DNA of 64,000 nucleotides from Eretmocerus hayati (taxonomy: Eukaryota > Arthropoda > Insecta > Hymenoptera > Aphelinidae), in NCBI GenBank assembly GCA_029851415.1, contig CM056742.1:93052748-93116747 (forward strand), written 5' to 3'. The notes under the pieces were generated by a model, which saw only the letters and a list, made by a program, of their open reading frames with translations, made no database searches and was not told the origin of the DNA. The translations under genes were made by a program, and so were the position numbers. Shown here one piece after another: positions 34,580-46,728 of this stretch; position 1 is the first letter of the stretch, and each line of letters begins with the position of its first letter.

Positions 34580-35644
34580 GGGGAGAGCGGGATATGTCGG
34601 GCATAGCTATTTAAAACCCGCTTGGCAACTACGATTTTTACTTTAATTGGATCTGCGAGTAGGCATTCGACAGAGAAAAATCTCAGGAATGATGGGATAT
34701 TTTTTCGAAAATTTTTTCACTCGCACATTTTCATAAAAATGCTATTTTCTAAACCTTAATCATTGGGGCAAGATGGGCAATCACGGGGTATAGCGGACAG
34801 TTGTGTGGGGTATGATGGACACTCACGATTTTTAAGTATAATAATAACACTACACATACAGAATTGTTGTCATTCGCACATTTGAACATTTTTCCACCTA
34901 ATCTGATGCCTCAGGTCTATGACATGCCGTGAAATGTTGATAAAACTCGATTATTCAACAGGAAGATGTCACAGCTCAGATCTCACTCGCTCGCACATAC
35001 GAGTTTATGATGCATGGCACGAACCTGGGAGATATATTATGTGATACAGCTTCTAATTCACCACCCACAGCATTGATAGCATTCACTCTTCACTCACATC
35101 GAGGTAAAATGATCAATAATATCGAAAAACAATCACATCCGTGGTGCAGCGAGAGCAGAATATCAACAACACGAGGCGACGCGGAGGTTAGGTTAGGTTG
35201 GGTGCGCCACGCAGCTCGTGTGCTGTGGCTGTATGTTGGAGCTGGCCAACGCCCCCCGCTTTTTGTGTCCATCATACCCCGTTCCACTCACCTTCGTATT
35301 ACCATTATTGCTCAAAAACTACTCACCGGATCACTTCGATTTAATCTGGAGATTGAAGCTAACGAACAAAGCTACCAATGAGAAATGGGTAGCCAAGTAT
35401 TTTCGATCAAATTAGCGCACGAACGGTAGGGTGCATACAGGCGTGACACGCGGTATTTTACTTCGAATTTTGACCTACGATTTCGAAGGGTCAAAACATA
35501 TTGAAATTTCTTGTAACTCTCCAGGGAAGAACTAGGTGATACACTGATGCAAATCCATGAACATTTGGATTTTTGAATATTTTTTTGTATTTTATAACTG
35601 GGGTGCCCAAATTTTCGAGCTGCCCACCATACCCCGCTCTCCCC
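34580..35644. mobile_element. DNA transposon with GGGGAGAGCGGG termini
   Basis: GGGGAGAGCGGGATATGTCG at the left is inverted at the right as ACCATACCCCGCTCTCCCC. TATA flanks both sides (34576-34579, 35645-35648). The 1.07-kb interior repeats diverged phrases of the terminus (GGGGTATAGCGGACA, GGGGTATGATGGACA) and has no transposase. The ends resemble those of 10577-11821. Confidence 0.75.
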
Positions 35645-35648
35645 TATA

Positions 35649-37286
35649 TTGAGGTGAGCCGAAAAACCACTTTTTTATATCGATACGCTTGGGGTCGGAA
35701 AGGTTGGGTTTAAACTAGTATATGTGGAAATTTTTCCGCTGAGCAACGAGGAACCACATCTCCAGTTGCAGCAAAAGCCGTGAAGGCTTTCTCCAAATTA
35801 GCACAGGTTTAAATGGGAAAGTACCTTTTTGCTCATTTTTCTTCACTATTGAGCGAGTATTTCTGACGCATCTTGACATTCTCCGACGTATCTTGGCTCA
35901 TTTTGAAGCTTGTTCCGAACACTTCAGGATGAGCTGGAGTACGTTCAATTTCGTGTTATTGAAGCCGAGCCATCTCAATTTTCCAAAAAGTAAAAAGCGG
36001 AAAATTGCGAATTTGACCTTGTGAACCTTGCTGAACGATCGAAGCTCCTACTGATTGGACAGCACATGAAGTGTTATGTTCGAAAGTTCCCTCAGATCGT
36101 CTGCCACAGACCTCTCAGGCTATATCTGATATCATAACAACCCCTCCTCTTTTCTCATACGGGCTTCGTAGTAGCACCTCCTCTGCTAGTTCGCCGCGCC
36201 ACCACTAGGTGGATGCCGGTTTTCAGTGAACCGCTTGAAACTGATAACGGAGGCATTCTCTAAAGTTTATGGCAAGGGGAATAGAGGAAACTATATATTA
36301 GCAACGCTTCGATCTAGGCATTCGTTGCCGAAGTTCGATTCGAAGAAAGATTTCAATCCTCTTTGAGATGATTCCAATATCGATTGGAAATATGGTATAT
36401 CTTTCAAAGAGGTACGGGAATAATCGAAAATATAACATGAGAATGATACCAAGATAATTATGAGATGAAAGAATCAGAAAAGACAAGAGAATTAAAATTA
36501 GAAAATTACGAAATAAATCAGAAATTACAAAATCTAGAAAAAAAATAAAAAAAAACAAAAAAAAACGCAACTCTGCCATTGTCAATCCCAAGTCCGTACG
36601 AGGAAAGAAGAGGGGTTGTTGTGGTGATCGATACCGTCTCAGAGGTCTGTGGCAGACGATCAAGTTCCCCATAGAATCAGCCTCTGCTTCCCAAGTCCGA
36701 GAAAACCATGCTCTGGTTATCACTCCTGGGACTCGATCATTCCAATACTACTGCCGGATTTCTTGGGCGGTCTTAATGCATGTGACCTGAATTGGTGTTT
36801 GTGAGTGAGAATGAAGAGGAGACTTATAAACATCACACTTTTTGTGCTGTCTAGTCAGTCGGAGCTTCGCTCGTTCAGCAAGGTTCAGAAGGTCAAAATC
36901 GCAATTTTCCGCTTTTTTCGTTAAAATTCGACTTCCGGAAAAATTGAGATAGCTCGGCTCCAATGACATGAAATTGAACGTATTTTAGCTCATTTCAAAG
37001 TGTTTGGAACAAGCTTCAAAATGAGCTAGGATACGTTGAAAAATGTTAAGATGCGTCAAAAATACGGGCTGAATAGTGAAGAAAAAATGAGCGAAAAAGG
37101 TACTTTCCCATTTAAACCTGTGTTAATTTGGAAAAAAACTTCACGGCTCTTGCTGCAACTGAAGATGTGGTTTCTCAGTGCTCAGCGAGGAAATGCCCAC
37201 ATGTGCTAGTTGAAACCCAACTTTTCCGACCCCAAGCGTATCGATATCGAAAAAAATTGGTTTTTTGGCCCACCCTGATATACATA
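35649..37286. mobile_element. Foldback element with GGGTCGGAAA arms
   Basis: The left arm (about 35649-36160) and right arm (about 36590-37286) are inverted copies that share ATATCGATACGCTTGGGGTC, CATTTAAACCTGTG (reverse at left), AGCTTGTTCCGAACAC and CGTCTGCCACAGACCTCT. The outer ends are TTGAGGTGAGCC and GGCCCACCCTGA, flanked by TATA (35645-35648 and 37287-37290). The left TATA is shared with the adjoining element. The loop (about 36170-36590) is A-rich near its right side and non-coding. Confidence 0.78.
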
Positions 37287-37510
37287 TGGAGTCATCCGTG
37301 TACACGTTCAGCCATACGCATTCTTGTCCAAGTATTTAAGTTTTTTGTGTACGACCGCATGGTTATCCCAATAATCGCCCCTTTGAGATACCTTCACCTT
37401 TGAACTCATGTAATTGTGTTCGACTTCATTGAAATGTGTGTGTGGGTGAGTGCGTAATACCCTTGCGACCCCACAGTGACATACCCTTCCGTAACAGTTT
37501 GAGAATAGTA

Positions 37511-37641
37511 TATTACGCACCTGCGTCCGCGAGGGGCCGAAAGTGACACATTGCGGCCCGGGTGAGTTGCCGCACGAGCCGCCAGGCGAGGGCGGCATAC
37601 CCGTGGCCGCAATGGGTTGCTTTCGTCCCGAAGTGCGTATA
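37511..37641. mobile_element. GC-rich MITE, about 131 bp
   Basis: TATTACGCAC at the left and GTGCGTATA at the right enclose a near-palindrome (CATTGCGGCCCGGGT/ACCCGTGGCCGCAATG; GAAAG/CTTTC). It is much GC-richer than its surroundings. Confidence 0.55.
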
Positions 37642-37645
37642 GTTC

Positions 37646-37877
37646 TTTTCAGTACACTTTCATCGAAATTCTATGATTTCCGACACGATTTCGGGGCAAA
37701 ATCCCGCACCGCCGTACAGGTTAGAAAACGTCGGAGCATGCATTGTAGCAGACCGAGGGCGCAGCCCGAGGTCTGATGCGCATGCTCAGTCGTTTTCTGC
37801 CCTGGGCGGCAATGCGGGATTTTCTGCCCCGGCATCGGGGCGGAAACCACAGGCTTTCGATGCAAGTGTACTGAAAA
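37646..37877. mobile_element. MITE of 232 bp with TTTTCAGTACACTT ends
   Basis: TTTTCAGTACACTTTCATCG at 37646 is inverted at CGATGCAAGTGTACTGAAAA (ending 37877), and the inverted match extends to about 37 bp (GGTTTCCG). The centre is a nested hairpin with GCATGC and CGAGG/CCTCG pairs. No coding content. Target duplication unclear. Confidence 0.75.
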
Positions 37878-37883
37878 AGGAAT

Positions 37884-38860
37884 CTGTCCTGATTCGCCCC
37901 GCGTTCGGGTGCACTTTAGGACAGTTTTGGGGGCAAATTTGGACAGCCTTTGGAGATCGAGGTATACTGCAATATTCCTCACCTATCAGAGTCCAATTTA
38001 CCCACCAAAATACGTGTCACTAACCCAAAATCAATAGAGAAACCCTCCTGCAACTTCTACATCCTCCCATAGCCTCAGCAAGCGAGTGATTTTTAGTTCA
38101 TCAAGGAACATTATTGAATTAGGTGTGTTTTCGGTGCATCACCGTATTTAGCAATCAGCAATCATTTCGCAGCTTCCTCGGAGTCGAATTTCATTAGTTT
38201 TCCTACATATTGGAGGTGATTTTACTCGCTCTAAGTCAACGACTCATGTGATAGAGTGCGACAATCAACCCAATATCAGCGAATGCGAGAGTAAAAATGC
38301 GTGAATCGAGCACTCGCTTCAAATACTTCTAAAGCGACTTCTGACCTCTAATCTGACTTCTTAGATAGCTATTTGACATCGTAATTTCATTTTCTTACTC
38401 ATTTCCAATCACTTAACTAACCTTTAGCCTCCCGCGCTCCCAGAAACTCGCATAAACGCATACGCACGCGCCTCAATACGGGCAATTAACATCGAAAAAC
38501 ACGGACATGCGATCGGTCGACCGATTCTAGATGGAATTTAGCATTGTCCTGATTCGCCCCGTCCAGTTTGTCCTAAAATGCTCCCGATGGTTTTCTCGCA
38601 AAGTTGCGATAACTCGGGTTCAAGTGGGCCAATTTTGACTCGCGATGGCTCAAAATCTTCGTTTTGTGACCTCATTTTTGACCACCGAATGGCGATTGAG
38701 CCGACCCACTTCTGCAGGAGCAGCTTGTCATCTTCCATTTCCAAAATAAACCGTGTTAGGCTTTCAAAAAGCACCCCTGAGCCAGCGAAGACTTCCAGTA
38801 TCGTTCCGGGAGGTCTAACCGCGATAAAAACCATTGTCTGTGGTGATCTACTATTGTGAT
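37884..38860 (-). mobile_element. Diverged reverse copy of the 10577-11821 element
   Basis: The reverse complement matches about 10690-11640 with many differences and indels (for example GACAATGGTTTTTATCGCGG against AGACAATGATCTTTATCGCAG). Neither GGGGAGAG terminus is present at its ends, so the copy is truncated on both sides. It abuts the 232-bp MITE. Confidence 0.7.
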
Positions 38861-38899
38861 TATGTCCGTAATCGACTACGTTGAAAGATGTGCTATTCT

Positions 38900-39210
38900 C
38901 ATCAAGTCCGAAAAACAGAGAGTTTACGTGGCGACGGGGAGGCTAAGCATAAAATGATAAGAATCGGATATTTCCCCGGATCAAGACGTACATTCTGCGA
39001 TACATTCGCTCTTCTACCATCTTGAGAACTCTTAGAGTACGTTTCGGGATCGCACAGCACAGAATGTACTCTGAATGTTCGCAAAGTGGTGGTAGAGCGA
39101 GTGTGTCACAAAATGTGGGATTCGGTCCGGGGATACATCGGGATTCTATCATTCCCTGCAATCAGCTTTCCCCATCGCCACACCAACTCTTCATGTCTGG
39201 GACAGAATCA
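38900..39210. repeat. Imperfect palindrome of about 310 bp
   Basis: The left half (about 38909-39040) and right half (about 39055-39205) share, in inverse orientation, GGCGACGGGG/CCCCATCGCC, TGTATCCCCGG-type text and AGAGTACGTT/AATGTACTCT. No coding content. Confidence 0.6.
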
Positions 39211-41089
39211 GGATCGTATATCTCCTCGCTCAGTCAATCACGGAGAGAATTGCGTTTGATCTATCTTGATAGCTCAAAAACTCGATTGAGTCGATTTCTT
39301 GCGAGGGCTAGAATTTCGAAACGATAGTGCGTCGTACCAAGGATCAGAGAGCCCATCATCGTTGTGTGCCCCACGAAATAGAGGCGAACTTGGTACTTCG
39401 AGATCTTGGCTTCCCCCATAGTTTGGAATGAGAGAGTGGGTAAGAATACTTTCGTGGAGACACGAAGGAAGCACTTTCTCACACCCCTCAACCACCTAGT
39501 TCCTTTCCGTGATTACAAGTTGCGACCAAAATTCACTCAGTTTCCATTTCAAGAATTTCGAGGGTGAATTGAAGAATACTTCTTCCGTCACCTTGCATCT
39601 AGAATGACATGAGGAATCCCCAGGAAATCATATGACTCCGGCGATTTCCACTGCTTTATCTTGAATGGATTCGATCATGTTCAAGTATTTGCGTATCTCA
39701 GCCATCAGGATAACCAAGTTATCACCAATATGCGATGTACGTATCGAAAATTCCCTGATATGTGCGATATGTTCCAGAATTACGAGACATGAAGGAATTT
39801 TCTGAATGGGCACATCTCTGCCTCGAGGTTGGCAGAGGAATATCACTGTCAAAGCCGCAATTTGTGATCCGCTTCCGGGCTGAATTACTCCCGAGAAGAA
39901 AACTTTTACTCTGGCATTCCTCAGAGGGTTTACGAAGCATCCGAAGAAACAGGAATGACCTAAAGATTAATGATGTGATCGTTCCGAATATCTTGGAGTG
40001 AGAGAATGAACAAATTAACACCGGAGGCAACATCAAACAAAGATCCCTTCGCTGTACGCAGCAGCTCAATTGCGTCTCACTAGGAGAAATCATTGCCTTG
40101 TGTCAATACTCTCTCCGCATGAAACTTCAAACAAACTTCTTCTCCAAATCCCAACCCCAACATAGTTCGCAATGTTGGAGCCACCTTTCGAAGTTTACAT
40201 CTGACCTCACGGCTGCACCTAAACTCGATATCCACATCACGAATATGAACATTACAACATCGCGCTGAAAGTCCTTTCCACGAGTTGAGGTTTCAGTTGA
40301 CATCGATGAGACTTTGGGAAGAACTATGAACACATGGAAGAGTGAAGGTTTGATCTACCTTGATCTTCAGAATCTTCTAATTTGCAGGGTTCAAGACCAT
40401 GAGAAGAATCGCCGGCAGTTCCGATGCTATGATCTCTATGGAGACTGTGACCGATATTATTCAGACCCAAACGTGATGCACGAACACTGTTTGGAAGTTG
40501 GTTTTCTCCTCCGTGATTCTCTTCATCCTCATCTTCTGAACCTGATCCTATGTATGAATCTTCCCCTGAAAATTTGTAATATCATACTTGATTTCTACTT
40601 GGGATTCATTTGGAGTAGGCTCGTGGAACGGCCTAGAGGAACATGGTAGCTTCCAACGCAAGAATGACAAGAGCAGATGATCAAATAATCAACAACAATC
40701 AGACACTTATGATGAATACTGTTCAGAGGAAGTCCTACATTACGTTTCCAACCACGAAAATATTTGATATCCCTTAGAGTCTTCAATTCGATGACATCTC
40801 GCCCTCCCCTCCCCAATCGGTCACCTCTGTATTCCGATTGGAATTCGAAACGGAATCGATAATTTCAGTTAAGACCGTCCAATGAAGTAAAGTCGGTAAG
40901 TTAGATTCCCTCCGCGATGAAGTATATGATTCTAGAGCTGAAATGAGGTGACAGTGTTTTTTGTCCAGACCAGATCGACTTTGCATCGGAGCTATGCGAA
41001 TTTCCAGTTTGGAGCCGAAAATTGGAATCGGCATTTCAAAATTGGTGAAAGCTCCACAGTTTCGCTCCCAATGGGTCTTTTGAGATGGG
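39211..41089. other. Unassigned interval
   Basis: About 1.9 kb with short frames only (up to 129 codons on either strand). No repeat pair, conserved domain or splice-site series was recognised. Confidence 0.4.
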
Positions 41090-42480
41090 GTTTGATGAAG
41101 CACGGTGGAGGAGAACGACGGACAGGTTACAAAAAACTGACATGAAAAACTGGGAATAGACTTTTGTTCCACTCTTTCAGCACATCAAAAGTCCATTTTT
41201 ATCGAAATTGCATCAGCTCCTCCTTTCGAGGAATGCTCATTCGAACATTTTCTATGGGTGCTCTATTAATTGAATGATCCCGCAACGTTGTCGTTCGAAG
41301 GATACGCTTCAAATATTCCACCAATGTGTTTTGATAGAAAAGGTTAGATACATCCGCAACATATAACTAGGATTGATTCGAGATTCATTCTGATGCTTCT
41401 TAGATCACGAAATTTTTCTTATTTTGATCGGAATAATTCTGCAGCTCGAGTAAATCTGACCAAAGGAGCAATAGAGCTTGTGAAGGTGGTGATGAAAATT
41501 CCAAACAGTGTTCTTTCAAAATCCTCGATCGAGGTAGAGGCGACTGCTCATATATATTTACAGTATATGTGTATTGCAAAAAAATTCAGAAATCATCAGT
41601 TATTGAATTATACAACACTTAATGGAAAAATGGTAGTAAGAGTTATCAATCAATCCATTCATGATCAAAATTGAAGAGAAAAGTCAAGACCCAATGTACA
41701 TTACACAATTGAAGAAAGCAGTGATACAATTTCCTTTGCGGCACCTCTGAGTGATGGAATTATTTGTTATATTTTGATCATGTGTTACATCCGGGTCATT
41801 TGTCATCTTCAGATCATTTGTTATCATTTCATTCCCTGATATTGTCGACCTTCATTCTTCTGTTATTGAATGCTCGAGCTACAATTATTCTTCTGTTTAA
41901 TTTTGATCATGAAGAAATTTATCCATAACTATTACTACCAATCTTCCATTGTGTGGTGTACAATCTAATGACTGATGATTAATCAAATTCTCTGAGACAC
42001 AGATATACTGTGAATATATGAGCAGTCACTCCTATCTCTATTGAGAATTCTGAAAGAACGCCGTTTGGAATTTTCTTCCCTTCCAGACTCTTTATTGCTT
42101 CCTTGGTCAGATTTACTTGAGCTGCAGAATGATTTTGATTGGAATGAGAGATATTTTTCGATCCAAGAAGCATCAGAATGCATTTGGAGTCAGTCTTTGC
42201 TATATATTGCGGATGCATCTAACTCTTTCCATCGAATCCACGCATTGATGAAATATTGGAAGCGTATTCTTCTAACGACAACGTTGCAGAATGATCTGAT
42301 TCATAGAGCACTCCTGAAAAATTTTCCAATGAGTATTCCTCGAAAGACGGAACTGATGCAATTTTGATGGAAATGGACTTCTGATGGGCTCAAAAAGTAG
42401 AACAAAGGTTCATTCCCACTTCTCTATGTCAGTTTTCGTAACCTATTCATCGTTCTCCTTCACCGTGGAGGAATATCAAA
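41090..42480. mobile_element. Long palindrome with arms of about 585 bp
   Basis: The arms (about 41090-41675 and 41896-42480) match inverted, including GGAGAACGA, AAAATTGCATCAG, TTTCGAGGAAT and GCAACGTTGTCGTT, with a loop of about 220 bp. Frames at 41393 (plus) and 41979 (minus) are mirror products of the same arm, not separate genes. Identity is moderate, so this is an old foldback. Confidence 0.75.
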
Positions 42481-42678
42481 CATAACGTATCCTACCAGAA
42501 TGGAATCCTATGGTGCTCAAAATTCTGCATGGAGTCCCAAATAGCGACAATTTGATGAAGGATGAAAAAATGCGATCACCCAGAAACATATATTCGTATC
42601 TCTTTGAATTTTTTTCCAAAGTACTTCAAACGATGCCAAACATGATGCATCTGCTCCGGTTGGCACTAGAGATTAGTG

Positions 42679-45096
42679 CCCCACTGGAAATGCGCGGCCG
42701 CCCGGCCGGGTGGCAGAAAAATTATTTCCTCCAGAAAAAAAGGCTTTTTTTCTGGAAAGTTTTTTTTCTCGCACAATTTTTTCCTTCAAGAATCCATTCC
42801 AAGATGAATCACCTAGTTGCAAAATTCCGTTTGTGTAGCATTTTGCTCTGACTAATGCAGACAATGAACAAGTCAAAGTCTCGCGATGCTGAGAAATTCC
42901 CGCAGAAATTTGTTCGACAGCGAAACAATTTTCCTTCTAATTTCTTCCCTCCTCTGGTCATGATGATATTGATCATCATTCATTCATTTGAAGGATTCTC
43001 TCTGGCACGCCTGCCCCCCCCCCCAAAAAAAAGTCATTCCGAAGCAAAGAATCCACTCTTAAGGTTTTGTTAGCGTAGAATCAGGCTGTAAGGATCGCAA
43101 GGACAATTCGCAAGACACCATCCTGTGGTGCAGAGGAATTAGCGGGAAAAGGGAGTATTCTCCGGATTTTCTTCTTTCCGGTAAAGTTATTCCAAGTTCG
43201 CCCTCCAATTGCAAAATATTCGAATATTCCGAGGAGACGTAGCTTGACATCATTCTGTTCCACTATCTGATTCCTAAATCCCTCCCATTGTATCTGCGGA
43301 TTCACTAACCTAGCCGTTAATCACTACGACATTAATCTCATTCTCGGAGGAGTGGCATTTCAAGTAATGATTATGTCCGTGTATTACGATTATATGAATT
43401 ATATGATCGACGAATAATACGTTTATGATACACATATTTTTATAAATCATTCATAACTCTTCCGAAAACAAAATAAACATTTGCTCCATATCGATATCCG
43501 TGGGGTACGGCTTATATGAATAAATGAATAGAAGGCCGCAGTATTCACTCATTGTACTTCGCACTGAGAAAAAACTGACTCCCTTTGTCAGTCTTGGAAC
43601 ATCATTTGATGAGACTAGTTACTTGCTTCCATGATCGGAGCTAGTATTGTATGATCAACATTTACCATCACCGTTAGTCTTATTAAACATTGAAAATATT
43701 TTATCTGAAACACCAAATATTGAATTTTTTAGAGTTTCTTGCACAAGGTGAACTGTCTGCATACGTGCTACTTTTTCATGAGTTTAGAACAATCAATTAC
43801 TTTAAGGTATTTGGACACAATTGGTTCTCATTCATGTTCAGAGTCCATGTTTGATAAGACTAACGGTGATGGTAAATGTTGATCATACTATACTAGCTCC
43901 GATCATCGAAGCAAGTAACTAGTCTCATCGAATAATGTTCCAAGACTGACGAAGAGTGTCGGTTTTATCTTTGTACGAAGTACAATGAGTAAATACTGCG
44001 GCCTTCTATTTATTCATCAATATAAGCCGTGCCGACGGATATCAATCTGAAGAGAATGTTCATTTTGTTTTCGGAAGAATCACGAATGATTTATAAAGAA
44101 AATGTCTATCATAAACATATTATTCGTCAATTATATAATTCATATAATCCTTATACAAGGACATAATCATTACTTGAAATGCCACTCCTCCGAGTCTGAG
44201 ATTAATGTCGTAGTTATCAACGGCAATGTTAGTGAATCCACCGATACAATGGGAGGGATTTAGGGATCAGATAGTAGGACAGAATCATGTCAAGCTACGT
44301 CTCCTCGGAATATTCAGATATTTTGCAATTGGAGGGTGAACTTGGAATAACTTTACCGGAGAGAAGAAAATCCGGAGGATATTCCCTTTTCTCGCTTATT
44401 CTTCTGCACCACAGAATGGTGTCTTACGAATTGTCTTTGCGATCCTTACAGCCTGATTCTATGCTAACAAAATCTTGAGAGTAATTTGTTTGCTTCAAAA
44501 TGACTTTTTTGGGGGGGGGGGGGCATGCCAGAGAGAATCCTCCAAATGGATGAATGATGATCGATATCATCATGACCGGAGCAGGGAAAAATTAGAAGGG
44601 AAGTTGTTTCGCTGTCGAACATATTTCTGCGCGAATTTCTCAACATCACGAGACTTTGACTCGCTCATTGTCTGCATTATCCAGAGCCAAATGCTACACA
44701 AACCGAATTTTGCAACTAGGTGATTCGTCTTCGATTTTGAAGGGAAAAATTGTGCGAGACAAAAAACTTCCAGAAAAAACAACCTTTTTTTGGAAATAGT
44801 ATATTTCCGTACTGAGCGCGGTAGCCCATCTTGGGCACTAGGACAGTTTGTCTGTCGAGCGCAGCGAGACAGACATGTCCTCCAGTGCCCAAAATGGGCT
44901 TGCAAGTGAAGTGCGGATATATTTTCTCATTACGAGAACCCTAAAATCCTATTTAAACGCGGCATTTTTAGGTTAGAGTAATGAAAATTAATTTTTCTGC
45001 TGCCCGCCCTGCCACCCGCACTTTTCAACAAAAATATCACGGTGGCAGGGCGCCCGTCTTGCCGCCCGCCCGGGTGGCCGCGCATTTTCAGTGGGG
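42679..45096. mobile_element. Giant palindromic element, 2.4 kb
   Basis: Outer inverted ends CCCCACTGGAAATGCGCGGC and GCGCATTTTCAGTGGGG enclose two inverted arms of roughly 1 kb each (about 42720-43690 and 43850-44800) around a loop of about 160 bp. Shared text includes ATCTGAGATTAATGTCGTAG-like phrases, GGTGATGGTAAATGTTGATC, and C11/G13 homopolymer runs (43014, 44511) that mirror each other. A 120-bp MITE is inserted in the right arm (44801-44921). No transposase. Frames here are duplicated arm frames. Confidence 0.85.
44801..44921. mobile_element. Hairpin MITE, about 120 bp
   Basis: ATATTTCCGTACT and AAGTGCGGATAT ends surround a strong hairpin (AGCCCATCTTGGGCACT/AGTGCCCAAAATGGGCT; TGTCTGTCG/CGAGACAGACA). 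It is absent from the mirror position in the left arm of the palindrome, so it inserted after the palindrome formed. Confidence 0.7.
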
Positions 45097-46021
45097 TGGG
45101 AGGTGTTGAAAAATGTATGCTGGAAGGAACATTTCAAAAACAAAATCATTGTTGGAGTTCGGTAACAACTAGTGTGGAAAGGTCTATTTCCTCTCCCAAG
45201 AGCACGGCAGGTCGGAACGGTGAAAACGTGTTAAGTGCGTGATCATGAATAATGCCAAATCGACATGGTTCGGGCTAGTCTCTACATCATTTTCCAGAGA
45301 GAATTGAAATCATCGGTCAGGAATCACTAAAAAAATTGTCATTCTTGTGTTATTTGAACTCATGCGTTTTGATACTTACAACAATCCTTCCTCAATCACT
45401 CGAGCTATGATCTTTCAACTTAGAATGACTCAAATCTGGATAAGATATAATATTTCCACGTATATTTGTCCGTACCATTCGTTGATCTGACCCAAACCCG
45501 CCAGAAATGACACTGTGGTGATATTAATTGAGATATAGCGAAGAGGAGTACGTTATTTAGATCAGGAACCGGTCGAAACGGACATTCAGTCAGGATTCAG
45601 AACCATTCCAAGATGATCCATGTCTGTATAACCACGCGTGATAGTCGTGTACATTCGAACGGGTATGTGATGTCAGATTCCCCGGAGAGCGATGCATATT
45701 ACAGATATAAACAAACATTCATTCGATCGGAGAGAGCGATCGCGAGAGGTGAATCCACAACTGATCGATACTTCTCGAACAAATCATATATTATCCTTGA
45801 ATCCACTAAGGTATTACTCGTATCCCCTAGTTATGTTTGAACATCATAAAAATTCTCCAATCGCCAATTGGGACATCAGAACTCTTCATGCGTCACCTAC
45901 TTCTGTTGTGAGCGCTCTCTCGACCTCCCCCGGTTACCCCCCCCCCTTCTTTGTGGCAACTCCAGAACTCTTTCGGGGTGACAATTCCACTCATGTTTGA
46001 GTAAATCTCACTCATTCCGAG
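45097..46021. other. Unassigned interval before the LINE fragment
   Basis: Short frames only. A C10 run at about 45940 and an imperfect inverted pair (CTTCTTTGTGGCAACTC/GAGTTGCCAGAAG, about 45948-46033) are the only structures seen. Confidence 0.4.
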
Positions 46022-46728
46022 TTGCCAGAAGGGGGAGGGGCTCTTTCGGGAAGGTTGATAGAGCAAATAGAGCTGAGATTACAACCTCATCGAAACAAAA
46101 TCATATCACTCCTCCTGTTCGATCGTTACACATTACACATTCTAGCAGCCCACTTCGCAGCCCTCTTAATGCACAAGATCATGCATTTGGGAGAACCTGG
46201 CTACCTAGCTGCGATGTTTGCCAGGTACCAATCCGAGCGCCCTCAGCGTGGTGAGGCAGGAGCACAGGAACTCAAAGTTCCAAGAATGCGTCTTGACCGT
46301 GGACTAAGATCGTTCCAAAGTCAATGCGCACGATTTTGGAACTTCTTCCCTCTCGGCTTTCGGCGAGTAAGAGAAGTTTCCCTGTTCAAAGAAGCAGTGA
46401 AAGAATTTCTGAAAACTCTCCCTCCCATGAGGATGGATGTGGACACTGGGCAATTTTTTAATCTTTGAGGGCACTTTTATATATGTCTATTGAGTGATTT
46501 TCTTGTTTCTTGTTCAAGTCTTCCAGTGGCCCAATTGTTATGCAAACTATGATTGTAATTCGAGATATATTATTATCGAACGACTAGTCACATCTGTGAT
46601 GTTAAATCCTTGACCAAAATGCTATTACTGGATTTGTATATGTGCGAGTATTGTATGAATGATTGATGTTTTTTGCCCAAGGGCGAATAAAAAGGATATT
46701 CTATTCTATTCTATTCTATTCTATTCTA
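46022..46728 (+). pseudogene. 3' end of a non-LTR retrotransposon (CR1/Jockey-like), 5'-truncated
   Basis: The 148-codon frame (to 46468) matches the extreme C-terminus of insect LINE ORF2 proteins, downstream of the reverse transcriptase: GEPGYLAAMFARY, LKVPRMRLDRG, RFWNFFPLGFRRV and LFKEAVKEFLKTL follow the order PGYL...VPRTRT...RLWNSLP...FKK. No RT motif is present, consistent with 5' truncation. The 3' end carries GAATAAAAAGG at about 46684 and a (ATTCT)n tail of about 7 units (46698-46728), typical of CR1-type elements. The exact 5' junction was not found. Confidence 0.8.

Noticed and set aside
41393..42218. Pair of similar proteins encoded on opposite strands
   Set aside because: They are the same palindrome arm read in both orientations, not a gene pair.
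42510..44905. Frames at 42510-43305 and 44287-44905 as separate genes
   Set aside because: They are mirror images produced by the two arms of one palindrome, with no independent support.
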